From Diphasiastrum complanatum (Eukaryota > Streptophyta > Lycopodiopsida > Lycopodiales > Lycopodiaceae), in contig CM055104.1 in NCBI GenBank assembly GCA_029204225.1, forward strand, positions 27,705,253 through 27,769,252: a stretch of 64,000 nt of DNA, read 5' to 3'. The position numbers and the translations under genes were made by a program. The notes under the pieces were generated by a model. It was given only the letters and a program-made list of their open reading frames with translations. It searched no databases and was not told the DNA's origin. Below are positions 46,289 through 59,066 of the stretch, in pieces; positions within the stretch are counted from its first letter, which is position 1; every line of letters begins with the position of its first letter.

Positions 46289-46654
46289 AATCACTAACTC
46301 TAAGAAGCTAGCTACTTAAGACCTTTTGGTCGTTTTATCACTTTGTGCATCTATAGATTGTTCAACTCAGTACTCTCTATCTTGCCCCTTCTCTTCGCTC
46401 AGATACATATTTATAACTGTCAAAGTCTTTTGATTTATTGTAATTACAGTTTACAAGATGACTAACAGCCGTTTAAACAAAATCCGTAGATCCGTTATTG
46501 GAGCGTCGTGAAGGAGGAGAAGTACAGAGTGACGTATCCTCTGTATGCGTCGCAGTGCAAGGATGTAGGCCGTGATGGCTGTAGTCTGTCTGCTGTCGTT
46601 TGAACAATTGTTGGTCGTTCGTTCAGTAGGTGATCGTTTGCTTCCTTCGTTGAT

Positions 46655-46702
46655 AACCGTAAGTGATAACTTACGGTTGATGATCGTAAGTGATAACTTA
46701 CG
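46655..46702. repeat. Two short hairpins with GATA loop
   Basis: AACCGTAAGT-GATA-ACTTACGGTT at 46655-46678 (perfect 10-base arms) and CGTAAGT-GATA-ACTTACG at 46685-46702 (7-base arms). Diverged copies of the arm sequence recur at about 46790 and 46860. Confidence 0.85.
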
Positions 46703-47390
46703 GAGCTAAACGATGAGATGGGTCAACAGTTGTTAGTTGACTTCGTAGGAACTCGCAAATCGTTGTCACTGGTCGACTTGGTTGATAACCGTAAGTAGGT
46801 TGCTTACATTTTCAGACGGTTGAGGAGAGTTGACTCTGGTCATGGCTTCCACTGTAGGAGATCGTAAGAAGGACACTTGCGGTGGTCAACGGGATTTTAT
46901 GTTCCGTTGCCATTGAAGATTCCGCAAGTGCTCGTAGATAGTAACCTACGGGTTTTAACGACTCTCTATGATTTGCGGTTTCTTGCGGTTTGCGATTTGA
47001 GTCGTGCTTCTCCGTAAACGTTGATTTAACGGTGCCCTTCGATCTGGCGATGGCTTTGCGGTTCTGCCTGATTCGACTTTGCGTGTATTTTTGCAGACTG
47101 ATTTAGAGAGATGGAATTTTTGATAGTAGGAGGAGGGCGAAGGGATGAGTAGGAGAAGATTAAACTCCAACACTTGCTATGCAATCCAGCCATCTCCTAA
47201 CCATCATGGTCTCACAGTAGACCCCATACTAACAGTCGTGCTCAATAATGGCTTCTCCTCATAACGGGGGCTTACAGATTTGAGCTCACGGTTAACTAAT
47301 GACTACTAAACTGAGAGGTGCATATCAAAATCTTTAAAAATAAGCCCTAACCCTAATTTTGAAAATCTAACTTAGCTTAAGATACTACCA

Positions 47391-47502
<112 letters not shown>

Positions 47503-47639
47503 AAAACAGAGTAGATCGATCAAAAGGGGCGCTTCGTGGAGAAGGGTATTCACTTATTGGCACAAAAACATCTTTGGCCCCGAACCAATATGGGATTGAC
47601 ACATGACCTGACAAGGAACAAGAAGTCCTCGGTCACGTG

Positions 47640-48200
47640 GGGGGTCTTGCGTATGCCGGGGGCGCTAGGACCACTTTTTTCACGGGCACGATTTTTTCGC
47701 GGGCCATTGGCCGCGTGGGTCCCGAGCCCAGGTCTCCCTTTTTGGCTGGCACCAGGTTGGGTGGGTCTCGAGACCACCTTTTTTTTTTTTACTGGTTTTT
47801 TGAGGGCCCCTAGCCACGTGCTTCCCATAGCATCCCAGGCCTGGGAACCGATTTTTGATGGGCACAAGCACCTGCCCATGAATTTTTGCGAGCACGGGCC
47901 AGACCAACTCACGCCCTCACATGCACATGAGAGTGTGTGTGTGGGGTGGGGTCTTTGAGTATATATGCAATGAGATTCGCTTCTCCCATAAAATAATGGG
48001 ATAAAGCTATGCATGCCACTTGGCAAGCAAGGAAGAGACTAGTTGGGCAGGGTGGCAGACAGCATTAGCAGGGCACTAGGGGACACATGTTGGATATTTA
48101 ACAAGGTCGCGGCCAAATCAGACGTGCCAGTAAGAGACGGGGGTGGAGAAGAAGTAGGATCGGAGATAGATCAAACATTTTGAGGGCCCGAACACGTTGC
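47640..48200. other. GC-rich patch, unknown origin
   Basis: Clearly richer in G and C than its surroundings, with long G and C runs and repeated short boxes (TTTGAGGGCCC with a CACGTGCTT or CACGTTGCTT box after it, at about 47799 and 48179). A TATATATG lies at 47959. Overlapping open frames on both strands (47536-47958 plus, 47550-48026 minus) reflect composition and show no motif. It may be an LTR or promoter fragment. Confidence 0.4.
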
Positions 48201-51200
48201 TTGGGTGTGAATCATCATTCATATCATCTGCATTGCTAATTGCTACTGATTTTGTGATTGAAAACTAAGTAAAGGAGTAGAAAAGCTCTACATTATGTTT
48301 TCTCTTAAACTAGAACTACATTTTTGGTTGTGAATTTCTACATATGTCACAAAACATATAGGGTTCTATAGTTATTTCTAGGTGAAATTGAAAACTCAAG
48401 TAAAGTGGCAGAAAGCTCCAGTAACAAAGTAATCTAATTGTAAATTTGTCGGAAATAGGATAGATAATGTAATGCAGAAACTTCATATTTCCAATGCATG
48501 ACTACACCTATCAAAAATTAAACAAAGCAGTAGTAATGAAAATCACGTTCAATCTTTAGCAGCTAACTTTGAAATCGCTAAGATAACATCGATTCAGAAA
48601 AACAAAATCAGATGCTAATGAGCGCACAACAATAGCGGATAGAAACCGCGCACTCTAAGAGTAAGTTTGATAATAAGCAGCTCTACTGATAAGCAGTAGC
48701 GCAATAGCAACTCTAAAATAAATCTCTAAAAGACTGAGCTAGAATGCTCAAGAGAGTTCAAGCTTGGAAGCTTGATAGAGAGCTAACAATAATACTTTCT
48801 GATTGTGAATGATCTGCTTGATAAGAGTGCAGGAAGCGTCGTGTAATAACACTCAACTCCTTCACAATTTACAATGTTGATGCGTCGCTTCTGAACTTGA
48901 AAAGATGTATGAACAGTTGATTTATACTAAGTAATTAGGTCGTCAAATGCGATTGCCAGTTGGCTGGTGCCAGTTCCTTCTAAGAAATTGATTGTTGATA
49001 AGCGGTGAAAATTGGCCGTAAACAATCTGTCTGCATAAATGAACTAAAACTGTCACTCTGCATAAATGAACTAAAACTGCCACAGGCGATAGTGTCACAA
49101 AAAGACAAAGTGTCGGCTTTTTGCAAAAAATCCGACAGTGTCCTTAAATCTCATTTAGGGTAGTCCCACACTTTGCCAGAGTCATTTTCTTAACATTTGA
49201 GGCACTTTGAAAAATACGACTCTGCATATTTACTCGCAATTCCTGATAGGCAAAAAATGCGAAAAAGACGACACTACATTTTTACACGTAATTCCCGATA
49301 GACGATAGTGTCGGGATTGTAGAGAGAGAAAATGCGACAATGTTGTCAAACTCCGTGTATTTCTGCAGACTGTGTAAAAACACTTGTACATCTGTAGATA
49401 ATCAAACAAAATTATGAGCATGTGATTCGTTAAGCTCGATTTGGCTTGTAGAGACATATATCGAAAAAAAAATTTCAATCGTTGTTAGTGTGTAAAGCTT
49501 TGGCAAGGCAAAGTGAGAATGCGTCAACACATATCATCTCTTCATTCTCCTCAGCATTCATGTGTGGATTCTACAACGGCAGCAATAGCAACAAACACTC
49601 TCTTTTCCTTCATCTCTCTCAATCCATACCTTGATACGGCTTTGGTTCAATCAATAAGCAAGGTTTGTCTATCATCGTTTTGTTTCAAATATTCAACCAG
49701 AAGATTAGACTGGAATAGGAACTAGATGGAATGTTGGATATCAATTGGTTGGTTGGAGGCGCAAGAGCTCATTGTTGCATCCCTTTTAACATTGGTTCTG
49801 CTCTAGCAATGCACAAGAAGATCACTAAGTGATCTAAGCCTCTTAGGTTATGGATCTTCTCTATTATGGATTTAATTTTATCTTTCACGATGAGAATGAA
49901 CAATATAAAAAAAATCTAGTTTTAAGCTTATAATCCCCAAAGGGTGTTTCCTACACAAACATCTCATTTAAGACGTGAATATGGAGACTAGAGGCAATAA
50001 ATATACTCTCCAATGGATAAAAATGTTATTTGCAAGTTTGATCATTCACAACTACAGTGCATGACAAATATTCACGTGGTCTGAAACTTTACGCTATAGA
50101 AATCTCATGTTCTGTTGCTCTCTTAAACTTTAAACAAAAAGAGATCATTCACATCATCATTCATGCCAAGATGATAAGACCAAATCTTACACTCCTTTGT
50201 TTGAAATCAATGATGATTGAATGAATAATCACACAATGTAATTTGGACAAATTTATAACCTATAGAGGCCCCTAGTAGATAATCATTCTCCATGTTGGCC
50301 ATCAATCTATATCTCCAAATCTCAATGGTCATATTTGGGTTCAATATGAAAGATGGCCTTTAAAATGTCCAAACAGATCATGGGGGTTCTAAACTTAACT
50401 TTAGATTTTTAAATTGCAATCAATTACAATAAACTATTTCGAAGCCTTTTTAATGTGCTTCTTTGGCACAAAGTACAACTGTACCAATTACAAAAAAAAA
50501 TTATCTATGAATAATTCCCTAAGCCCTTCGTAGCTTGAGATGTTTCATGATCGCCATGTCAAAGTTATCTTTGAATCCTTGCTACAACTTCAAAAATGTT
50601 GATATTGTTGATTTGAATTTTTTGTAGATGCCCTAGTGTCATTAGATATTGATGAAAGACATACATATCATGAATGAGCTTGATATTTCAATCAAACAAT
50701 TTGTGTGATATATCCAACATATTAAGATATAGATCAAACTTGAGATAGAAACCACAACAAGTATAATCTATAATATTAGACTAGTTCATTTATGTTGAAT
50801 TTCCATGATTTGTGAAGACCACAAATGAATGGAATTTCAAATCTTTCAATATCTTGTCCTCCAGTCAACATCATTGTATTGAATAAATTGATGTAAAATG
50901 TTGTACACTTGATTGTGGAAAATAGTGAGCTTGCAACAAGAAAGTCAAAATAATCCACAAAACCACAATCCAATTGGAACTACTGAAGCCTAGAAACTAT
51001 TTATGTATTATGTTGCTATCTAAGACTTTGGAACAAACAAGCTCATCTAACTTTAAGCTGTTAAAATTCAATGGGCACTAGTAAACTTCTTCAAAAAAAA
51101 TTGAGAAAAGCATCTAATAGTAAGTCCATGAGAAAAAAAAACATTGCTAATAAATTATGTTGGTTTCATACTGATCGAAAATCATGACAATTTACAATCA

Positions 51201-53100
51201 CCCAATTGCCTTGGCAAATGTAATTTTGTCACTGACATGAGTCAATTGAGAACCCAAATTCGAATAGAAAAAGGCACATATAGGAGATTGTAAAGTTGTA
51301 AGGCACCAAAAATTGTAGCGTTTTATCAACTTGATAACTTCAAAGCTTACATGAGCTTCAAATGTAGCTTTTCTCCAAACAAGTCACGATGCAAATCGTA
51401 GAACATTGAAATAAATTACTTGTCCTTAGTGTATACTTGGAAGACAATAAATTCGACAATGGAACACTCAAAATTATTCCACTTGCAGTGATAATAGCAA
51501 TACAAACATTAGGACAATCATCCTCCAATATGTGGTGGGCTGGCTAGGACCATTATTGGTAGAGTGTTGGATTTTTGCCCGGTTCTAAACCAAAATATCA
51601 ACCTGATTAGAGAGAACCTAAATGACAAGTATGCTATTTGTTAAGAGTTGACTTCCATGTAAATCAATGGGTATGGGCTTTTGTAGGAACCAACCACAAT
51701 TGAGAGACATAAAGTCCTTTAAAGCCTTGAATCTGTTGAGAACCAAATCTTTATGTGCATGAGGGTCGTATATCCCCTAATATCAATTGAGCCTACAAAA
51801 AATCTAAAAATCAGAATTTTCTTACAAGCTTGTGGAAAAGAGTAACTAATAACTCACCATTCGGAGAACAAATGTTGGCCAAAAAATTAGTGTACAACAA
51901 GAATTTTATTAACAAATTCTGTAGAAGTGATTTCTCAAGTTGTTTGAGTGTGACATAAGGTGTGACTTTTGTGCATAATAATTGCTGGCCAAAATTCTTA
52001 GAACTTCCCTTGCTCTTTATAATTTTTAAAGCATAAATGTATAATTGGTAATATGGTATTATTCACCAAATGAATTAGTAATGAATCAGAATTTCCATTG
52101 ATTGAAACGAGAAAGAAATTTGCCTCTTGTTTCAAAAATCATATAGATCACTATATACACATTGCTACCAATCGCATTCAAGCAAAACATGGTACATGGA
52201 ACTTTCATTTATAAGAACTATAACAATGACATGTAAGACAAGGAAATGAAATGTTCATCATATAAAGTCAAAGATGGAAAAACTGTGAACAATGAATCAA
52301 GAAATATTCAAAAACCCATAAATCTACATAATCTAGTTCTAAGAAACAAAAACACTGGCTTAACAAAGCAAGACATAACTTTTTATCTCCATCATTTAGC
52401 AAAAAGATGAAAGAAAAAAATCATTGTTTCAAAGAACATTAACGTGTTTGACATTTTCCAATATTGTTAGTGTTTGTTAGGAAATGTCAATTGCTAAAAG
52501 CCATCTTTCTGATCAAATGTAAAACGGCAAGACGACAGGCGGTGACTTTCATCTCAAAATTATAAACTGGCAGATTTGCCTTTTTCCCGAATGTATGATG
52601 CAATATGAAGTTCGAAATTGCCATGGAAAATGTCAAACAAATTATAGACTTTTTTCTAGCTCTTCGAAAAAATGGTGTTGCAAAAAATTGTCTCTGAAAC
52701 ATTTGTTGCGTGATTGTAATCTTTATGATTAGAAATCAGATATTGATAAAGATGCATGTAGTCAGTTTCATAAAAGGAGAAACTTCCTGTTTTTATTAAT
52801 AAAAGATGGAGAAACCCATCGGAGTACAAAGGAGTGCATGTAAAAAGTGTAAAGGCCATACGACAAATTGAGATATTGTACATCAACTATAACAAAACAA
52901 TCTCACAGAGTGCCTATTGCTTGATGTAAGTCACTAGTTAAGACAATTGGAAGTTTAGGTCACAGAAGTCCTCATTAGCAACACTAAAATCCGACCAAAC
53001 ATCCCAATGCTTGCTTTAATTGCAAGAAGAACAGAGACATAGTCTGTACCAGAGCAGCCATATTTCAGCCAAGAACTGAGGAAGCTTAAAAACTAAATGT
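48201..53100. other. Intergenic AT-rich stretch without a recognised gene
   Basis: About 4.9 kb. I found no motif in frames such as 49230-49478, 50776-50973 or 52487-52886. Small repeats occur: TCTGCATAAATGAACTAAAA twice at about 49029-49072, and a TTTACxCGxAATTCCxGATAG box twice at about 49228 and 49276. It is probably old repeat DNA. Confidence 0.4.
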
Positions 53101-53450
53101 GTTAAAGTACAGAAAGCGGCAATACAATCGCATCAACACAGCAGGAACAGAAAAACAAGAGAAAAAAAGAGGCTACTAGCCTTAGCCAAGCTTTACCTGC
53201 GGCTGCAGCAGCTCCATGAAACAAGGTGCAGAAAATGCCGGCAGGACAGGACGCCATAGCCACAAAGGTGGGTCTTCCTTCCAAGGTCCCAGCTTCTTCC
53301 GTTGATGAGCAGGCCGGCATTGGAAAGAGCAAATCACACAGCCTTGGGCTTTGTGTTTGCTGTACACAATGCACGCATTTATGCGCAAGCACTGAGGAGA
53401 CAGTCAAGACAGCACAAAGAGAAAAGAGAGAGAGAGAGAGAGAGAGAATG
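53100..53450 (-). other. Possible small exon or gene relic with a good start context
   Basis: On the minus strand, GTGGCTATGGCGTCC at about 53253-53267 is a good plant start context, preceded by a GA/CT tract (53425-53448) as in many 5' UTRs. The frame reads MASCPAGIFCTLFHGAAAAAG, then meets a donor-like GCAG-GTAAAG, or ends after about 51 codons. I recognise no family and no further exon. Confidence 0.2.
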
Positions 53451-53462
53451 TATGCTGTGATA

Positions 53463-53740
53463 GACAACGCAATTCCCAGTGTTTTGATTCGTTCATGATA
53501 GACAAAACGCAGTTCCCGTGTTTTGATTCGTTCGTTCGAAATGAGAGTTTTGACTTACCTTGACCATTGACTTATCTTGACCATAAGCATTGCTAATTAT
53601 GGTTTTGACTTGTATTGACCATTGACTTATCTTGACCATAAGTGAAGCTGCTAATTATGGTTTTGGCTAGTTGTCAATTGCATGCTTGAAGTATTGCTAA
53701 TCATGGTTTTGGCTGGTGTCAATTGCATGATTTCATGCTC
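53463..53740 (+). repeat. Two small tandem arrays
   Basis: A box with TTTTGATTCGTTC occurs twice at 53463-53536. From 53548 a unit starting TTTTGACTT or TTTTGGCT and ending GCTAAT(T/C)ATGG repeats at 53548, 53603, 53661 and in part at 53707 (spacing 55, 58 and 46). Confidence 0.8.
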
Positions 53741-54079
53741 TTGGAAATAAAATTGAAAACTTTTATTTCCAATCCTGGGAGATATGCTTGGAATGAAAAG
53801 AGGTTTTTAAAGAGAGAATTCGTTAATATGAAACAGGTTCATGGTGGGAATTTTAGGGCGACAATGTAGGACATGTCAGAATAATGATGAAATCCAAGAA
53901 GGTGAACAGTTGCAAATAAGGCAATACATGTTCAGCTTGCTGGCCTTCATATTAATTTTCTGTATCAGAGCAAAAAGGAACCTTGAGAAGTAGAAGAGTG
54001 GATTTAACAGAATCTCATCTTTAGTATCATAAAATTAAGATGTTAACTTCAATAGTGCTAATCAAGTATCATCTTTCGT

Positions 54080-57000
54080 CTACCAAAAAGGAGCGTATTC
54101 AGCAATTTTCCGACTTCCTATCCACAATTGTGAAGTGGAGCTGGTATTATAAGAATTCGACATAACCATATTTGCATCAAAACCTACATGGCCTCTACTG
54201 ATGGCCTTTCCTGATGAAACTGAATAGAGTGAGATCTGTTTAGATCCCTCACCAGGAGTTGCTACAGCGTGTCCCTTGGCCACAAACGTGGGTCTATAAA
54301 TACGAGAGGATCGATGCAACTGAGGACTCATGTGACCAATAAGTTTGTGTAGTGGTTCCAAGTGGTTGCGGATGTCATGCAGTAATAGATGAGGATCATT
54401 GCTAGCAGATAATAGCATGTTCTCATCACATGGGTTCCATTCAACAACATTGATACCACTTGCATGTGTGTCGTGGATGTTTAGTGTGCATGGTTGAGGC
54501 AAACGTAAATCCAGAATGCAGATAAGCCCATCAGCCCCCCCATCAGCAACAACATGCTTATCCCTGCAAAACAGCAAGTAGAAATCAGTGCACACTACAC
54601 CTGCAAAAATCTTGTCCAGCCTGATAAATTGTCTCATCATAAAATGTGCAAGCAAGCTTGGATAAAGACAAATGACAGGAGACTACAATGGAGATGATTG
54701 CAGTCAAACAAAACTTTAGTAGTAAATCAAAGAAAACAAGGAAATGTAAGAATCTTTTTGCATGCATAGAAGTAGTCCTTCACCCTACGTTGACAATAAC
54801 CTCATTTAAGTGCATGTCTGAATCGATATGAACAGAATTTAAAAAATCAATTGCGTTGCATAAAAACAACCAAATAAATTTTGAGATGAGTTTATCGCAA
54901 TTTGATGGCTGTGTTCAAATACAGTTGTCTTAGCTATATGAGCCGAAGCAATAACATGAACAATGAAAATTTACTTTTGAGGCGACCTTAAGTGGAAGAC
55001 AAGCATGTTGTTAAGTGTTCATTCTACCATGGAATTCATAGGTGTGTGGTCTTTAATAGCACTGAAAGAGACTCAAGACAGTTAAATGATATTTGGAGAT
55101 TGTTCCTTGATCGCTTGCTCAATTTCTTCATATGCTTGTTTGCATTATTGTGTGCTTGATGTGCTGTTCAGTAACGACTATAGATGAAGCTGATTGAAAC
55201 TTGTTCAATCTGAAACTTGTGGGTGTACAAGTAGTTAAAACAGACATCAAGTTTGAGGGCGTAAGCAGAGTTTCAAACAGCAAAGTTCAAGGCATAAAAG
55301 ATGACTACAGAAGTTTTTTGCACAACGAAAAGATGGAACTGCCAAACTATCTTGCCTGAAGATTTGATAAGGATTGAAGTTATAAAATGGAACATGCAAA
55401 AATATTACTTCATATTCTTGGCAATAAGCGGTCAAATATGGAAAAACAAGGCTACCAAGGTAAATCAAAGCACTACAGAAAGTTTGGGCAGCATTGCTAC
55501 CTGAAACGCACACACTTGATTGTACTTGAATGATGTCCGGATATACTCCTCTCTTTCACAAATTTTGCATCAGAAATCCTGCAATAGGCAATTGTGCCAT
55601 CCTTTGATGCAGTGGCAATTTGACAACTAGTTTCATGCATCCCAAATATACCATCCGAATGTAAACTTTCAGCCTCCGCTACAATCATAGGTGATCCTTT
55701 CCAATTTCCAGTACTTACTTGTGGGTGTTTCTGCTCCTGTTTGTTTATGTCCCATAAGATCAGACTGCTGTCATTCGAGCTTGATAACAACAGCATCGAG
55801 CCTTCCTGAACAACCCACATTGATTAGCTACCCAGAGGCTTGCATATGAACATCACGGAAATAGAGTCCAGATGCTGTAGTATTTAATTCAAAGAGGAGC
55901 AGGTGATTGTAGAATTAAGTGAAAAAAGCATCACATATCAGAACCAATATCACTATGCTTTGACATAAAGTAGCACTTATAACAAGCGCACACATGAATT
56001 CTAGATTACAGTATTTATTTCATGAATCCCGTTGCATGACAAATCAATCCACACAAGACTCACAATCAGTAGAATACTTTCAATCACGCTGTTCATGCAG
56101 TTTGTTCAGAAAAGTCACTTGACAACCTGCAGTATTAGCTTCTCGTGACAAGGAGCAGGGAACTATTTTCAAAGATGGTTAAATGTGTTTAAGTAACATG
56201 ACATTATTTTAGCCACAAGAAATGAAAATAGCAGCGTAATAAATCTTATCAGTACTCCTTGATGAATAAACATTGGGGACAATCTTAAACTAAATCGAAT
56301 ATTATTAGATCTTGAAAGTGTCATGTGCTTAGAGCAACAATAAAAGAATGTCCAGACTATCTGTAATTATTTCTGTGCTATTACTTAATGAAAACAAGCA
56401 CTGCACACCCGTGCTCAATACATAGTCAGACGAAAGACACTGCTGACTTGACAATTTCAAAGCAATACAGGTGCTATTTGATTGCCAGCTTTTTCTTTTT
56501 CCCAGGTTTTTGGTGGTTTGACTTGCCTTAAAAAAGATGCAATACGGTGGTGATATTAGTGGGATTGCCAAATTTTTCCCCAATCCACAAACAGCATTTG
56601 CTGACTGTAGCAGGTTGTTGCCTGCTCAAACCATAACAATGCACATGGCTTGAGGTAGGTTTTTAAAAGCAGGCACAACTGAAGCACATCAGTGATAACA
56701 ATGCCTCTTGGTTTCCAAGGGCAGGCTCAAACTTGGGACCAGAGAAACTTTGGATTCTAAGCTAACCAACTCAGTCAACCCCGCTGGGATTAGTGATAAC
56801 AATGAGAAAGCTTGGAGGTTGCAAAACATTTATTAACTGTAATATTGTTTGATGCCTTGTTGAGCGCATTCCAGAAGTCATAAAATTTAGCAGGCTGAAG
56901 AGTATCTATCTACCTGGGGCTGCTCTGAGAGAAACTTCACTTGTGAAATCCAGCCCTTGCAGCCTTTCCAAGACAGCAGAGGCAAAATTTCTAGAGAAGC

Positions 57001-58689
57001 GTTGGCTTCCAAGTCGGTTTTGCTGCTTGCATAATCCCCTTGAAAATGCGAATTGCAACCAATGTGTGTACCAAAGACGGCCATGCGACCTTGATGACCA
57101 CCTGCAGCCAGCAACGCCCTATCGCTTCGTTCCACACAGGCTACATCCATGCTATAAATCCTTGTAAGACTTGGATCGTATAGATATCTTGATAAGGATT
57201 GGAAGCCTTTGATTTCTAATTCCATATCAATGGAACACCAGGAGGTCACATTTGTACTGACCATATCATTGCCGCATGTGTAGACCCAAACAGAAGAGTC
57301 GTCATAGCTAATTGGTTCAATAATCGTTTCCGAAGATGATTCCAACATCAAGCCTCCATCCAGTGACTGCTCTTTGGAGGAGTTAGTTGACAATTCATTG
57401 ATTCTGCTGCTTCTTCGTAACGGGATGTTTGGCAAAATATTCACTTTATTCTTAGGTTTATATCGAGGGTGGTGGTATGAGGCACGACCTATGGAAGCCA
57501 CAGTAGAGGAGATTCCCAGTTTTTGAAGAAACATACTGTTTTTACGTATGTTGTCAGCCCGCTCAATTTCGTAGTCTGTAATTGGAGCTTCCAGTGCCTG
57601 TAGTGGAGCCGCCACTCTTCGGCTCTTCTCTCTTTCGAGCTGCATGCAGGGATCGCCTCCATATGATTCTGCCACATCACGCTTCGCAGAATCGGAGCGT
57701 ATGCTATGCACAAATGCCGGTAATATTTCTGGTTCAAGCTGAACAGGTGGTATTGATGAAGACACTGCAGCTCTCTGGTCTGATTCAGACGCCAGTGTTG
57801 CTTTATCAAGCTGCTTCACAGATTTCAAATCTATCTCTCCGTTTAATGATGTAGCAAGTGTTCCATCAGCTGCTAACCTCCGAGGATATACACATGTTTG
57901 CTCGATAGCGTTCTGCTTTTGCCTTTTTGAGGATCTTGTGTAAGTCCGTAACGTAGTCGCATGCAAAATTTCAAAACTTTTACTCTGCGCTGAGGTATTA
58001 TTAGCCATTAAGCTAGCGCAATTCGGCACATCTGCTACAAGTTGACTTTCAGAAACGATCATTCTTAACGAGTCTTCCAGCTCATTGTTGTCACGTAACA
58101 ATGCACCGTCTTCTTTGCCATTATCTTGATTGCTTTTGAAATCTAAATACTGCTGTCCTGACTTAGCTGCCTGATGACAAGTTTCTTGATTCAATAGGAC
58201 TTTGGCCTCTGTCAAATCGGCTTTTGCATCCTCATCTTTGGGATAGATATTTCCTGATTCCACATTTTCTGAAATATGAAGACAAGCATCAACAGGACCA
58301 GAATTTATCCTTAGCTCGGCTCTGCGAATCCGCAAGGAAGGCAAGTAGGTTCGCTTCTTTCTTGGAAACCTGAACGGCACAGATACTGCACACTCATCAG
58401 TAGCAGTATGATTTTCCTCACCGAATTGGTGAATTGGAAGAAAACTGCCATCCGGAATGCCGCATCCATCATCTGACACACCGTTCAAGCTTGCAAGATG
58501 CGCATCCTCCAAAACTGCACCACCATGATCAAATCCCACTGCGGCAGCTGGACGCATTCCCAACGAAACCACAGCAGCAACCTGCTGTTGCGAACAAGGA
58601 ACAATGGACAACGCAGCAGCAGCGGAGGCGGCATCATGATGAAGACAGGAGGGTTGCGCAAAGAAGGAATGCAACGTTTTTTGCTTCAT
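54080..58689 (-). CDS. WD40 protein with N-terminal PIP box, WDR76/CMR1-like, 854 aa
   Basis: Three exons by GT-AG junctions: 58689-56914, 55805-55501 and 54563-54080, in frame, 855 codons with the stop. Residues 3-10 (QKTLHSFF) match the PCNA-interacting PIP box Q-x-x-L-x-x-F-F. A long disordered part follows with basic clusters PRKKRT (109-114) and RSSKRQKQ (252-259) that could direct it to the nucleus. YEIERADNIRKNSMFLQKLGI (373-393) and LRRSSR (424-429) resemble the segment before the propeller in WDR76/CMR1 proteins, which bind damaged or replicating chromatin. WD40 repeats fill the C-terminus: ALLAAGGHQGRMAVFG, LLLSSSNDSSLILWDIN, IATASKDGTIAYCRI, HVVADGGADGLICILDLR and MLLSASNDPHLLLHDIR. 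It ends at TAG 54082-54080. The propeller is compatible with DDB2-type relatives too. Function in replication or repair is inferred from the PIP box and family. Confidence 0.88.
56691..56804 (-). mobile_element. Short tRNA-derived SINE in intron 1 of the WD40 gene, with target duplication
   Basis: Body 56704-56791 (88 bases), flanked by AGTGATAACAATG at 56691-56703 and 56792-56804. On the minus strand it has an A-box-like TGACTGAGTTGGTTAG and a B-box-like CCCAAGTTTGAGCC, as in RNA polymerase III promoters of tRNA-derived SINEs. The acceptor ends do not pair, so it is not a working tRNA gene. It is on the same strand as the host gene. Confidence 0.75.
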
Positions 58690-58850
58690 AATTTTTTATC
58701 AGAATTTGCAAGAAGAAGCATTGATCGATCCGAAAACACAGCTACTGTCTCTTCTTCTCCTCTTGTGCTGAAGTGGAGTTATTTTTTTTTAAAAAGCATG
58801 AAAAGCGCGGGAGTGAATTGGGTTGGAGGCTGCACCTAATAAATACAACC
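58690..58850 (-). promoter_or_regulatory. 5' UTR and proximal promoter of the WD40 gene
   Basis: Upstream of ATG 58689. It has an A-run at about 58777-58790 (plus-strand T-run) and no obvious TATA box. Confidence 0.35.
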
Positions 58851-58939
58851 CCATGTGGATGCATTCCTACACGCCCAGTCCTCTCCATAGCCTTCACCCC
58901 TATGTGCACTATGAGGGGGATCAATCCATTCACCACCCG

Positions 58940-59066
58940 GACTAAGTGAAGAGCGCAAGCGATGAGCGAATTCTGCACCATGACTAACTCATCAGCGAAT
59001 TCTGCACCGTGAGTGGTGAGCACATTCTGCACCATGACTAATTGTACCACTCTTGAGCGATGAGAT
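58940..59066. repeat. Short degenerate repeats with ATTCTGCACC
   Basis: The box (A/C)ATTCTGCACC(A/G)TGA recurs three times at about 58970-59035 with AGCGA(A/T) spacers, and the same box opens the 107-base units that follow. Confidence 0.6.

Larger units (their letters stand above)
46040..47176 (-). repeat. LTR-like block containing a CT microsatellite
   Basis: On the minus strand it starts TGTTGGAGTTTAATC (47176), has a TATA-like TATAAATA near 46410, then the CT tract, and is followed near 46036 by CGGTTATCAGAG, which resembles a damaged primer site. These fit the U3-R-U5 layout of a minus-strand copia LTR. No second copy is in the window, so this remains a proposal. Confidence 0.4.

Noticed and set aside
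47536-48026. 140- and 158-codon overlapping frames on both strands
   Set aside because: Long overlapping frames in a GC-rich patch are expected by composition, and neither has a domain or conserved motif that I recognise.
53255-53280. RPTFVA match to the last exon of the WD40 gene (RPTFVAKGHA)
   Set aside because: Only about six residues agree and nothing around them does, so a retrocopy of that exon is not supported.
56704-56791. tRNA gene
   Set aside because: The boxes are tRNA-like but the acceptor ends do not pair and target duplications flank it, so it is a retroposed element.
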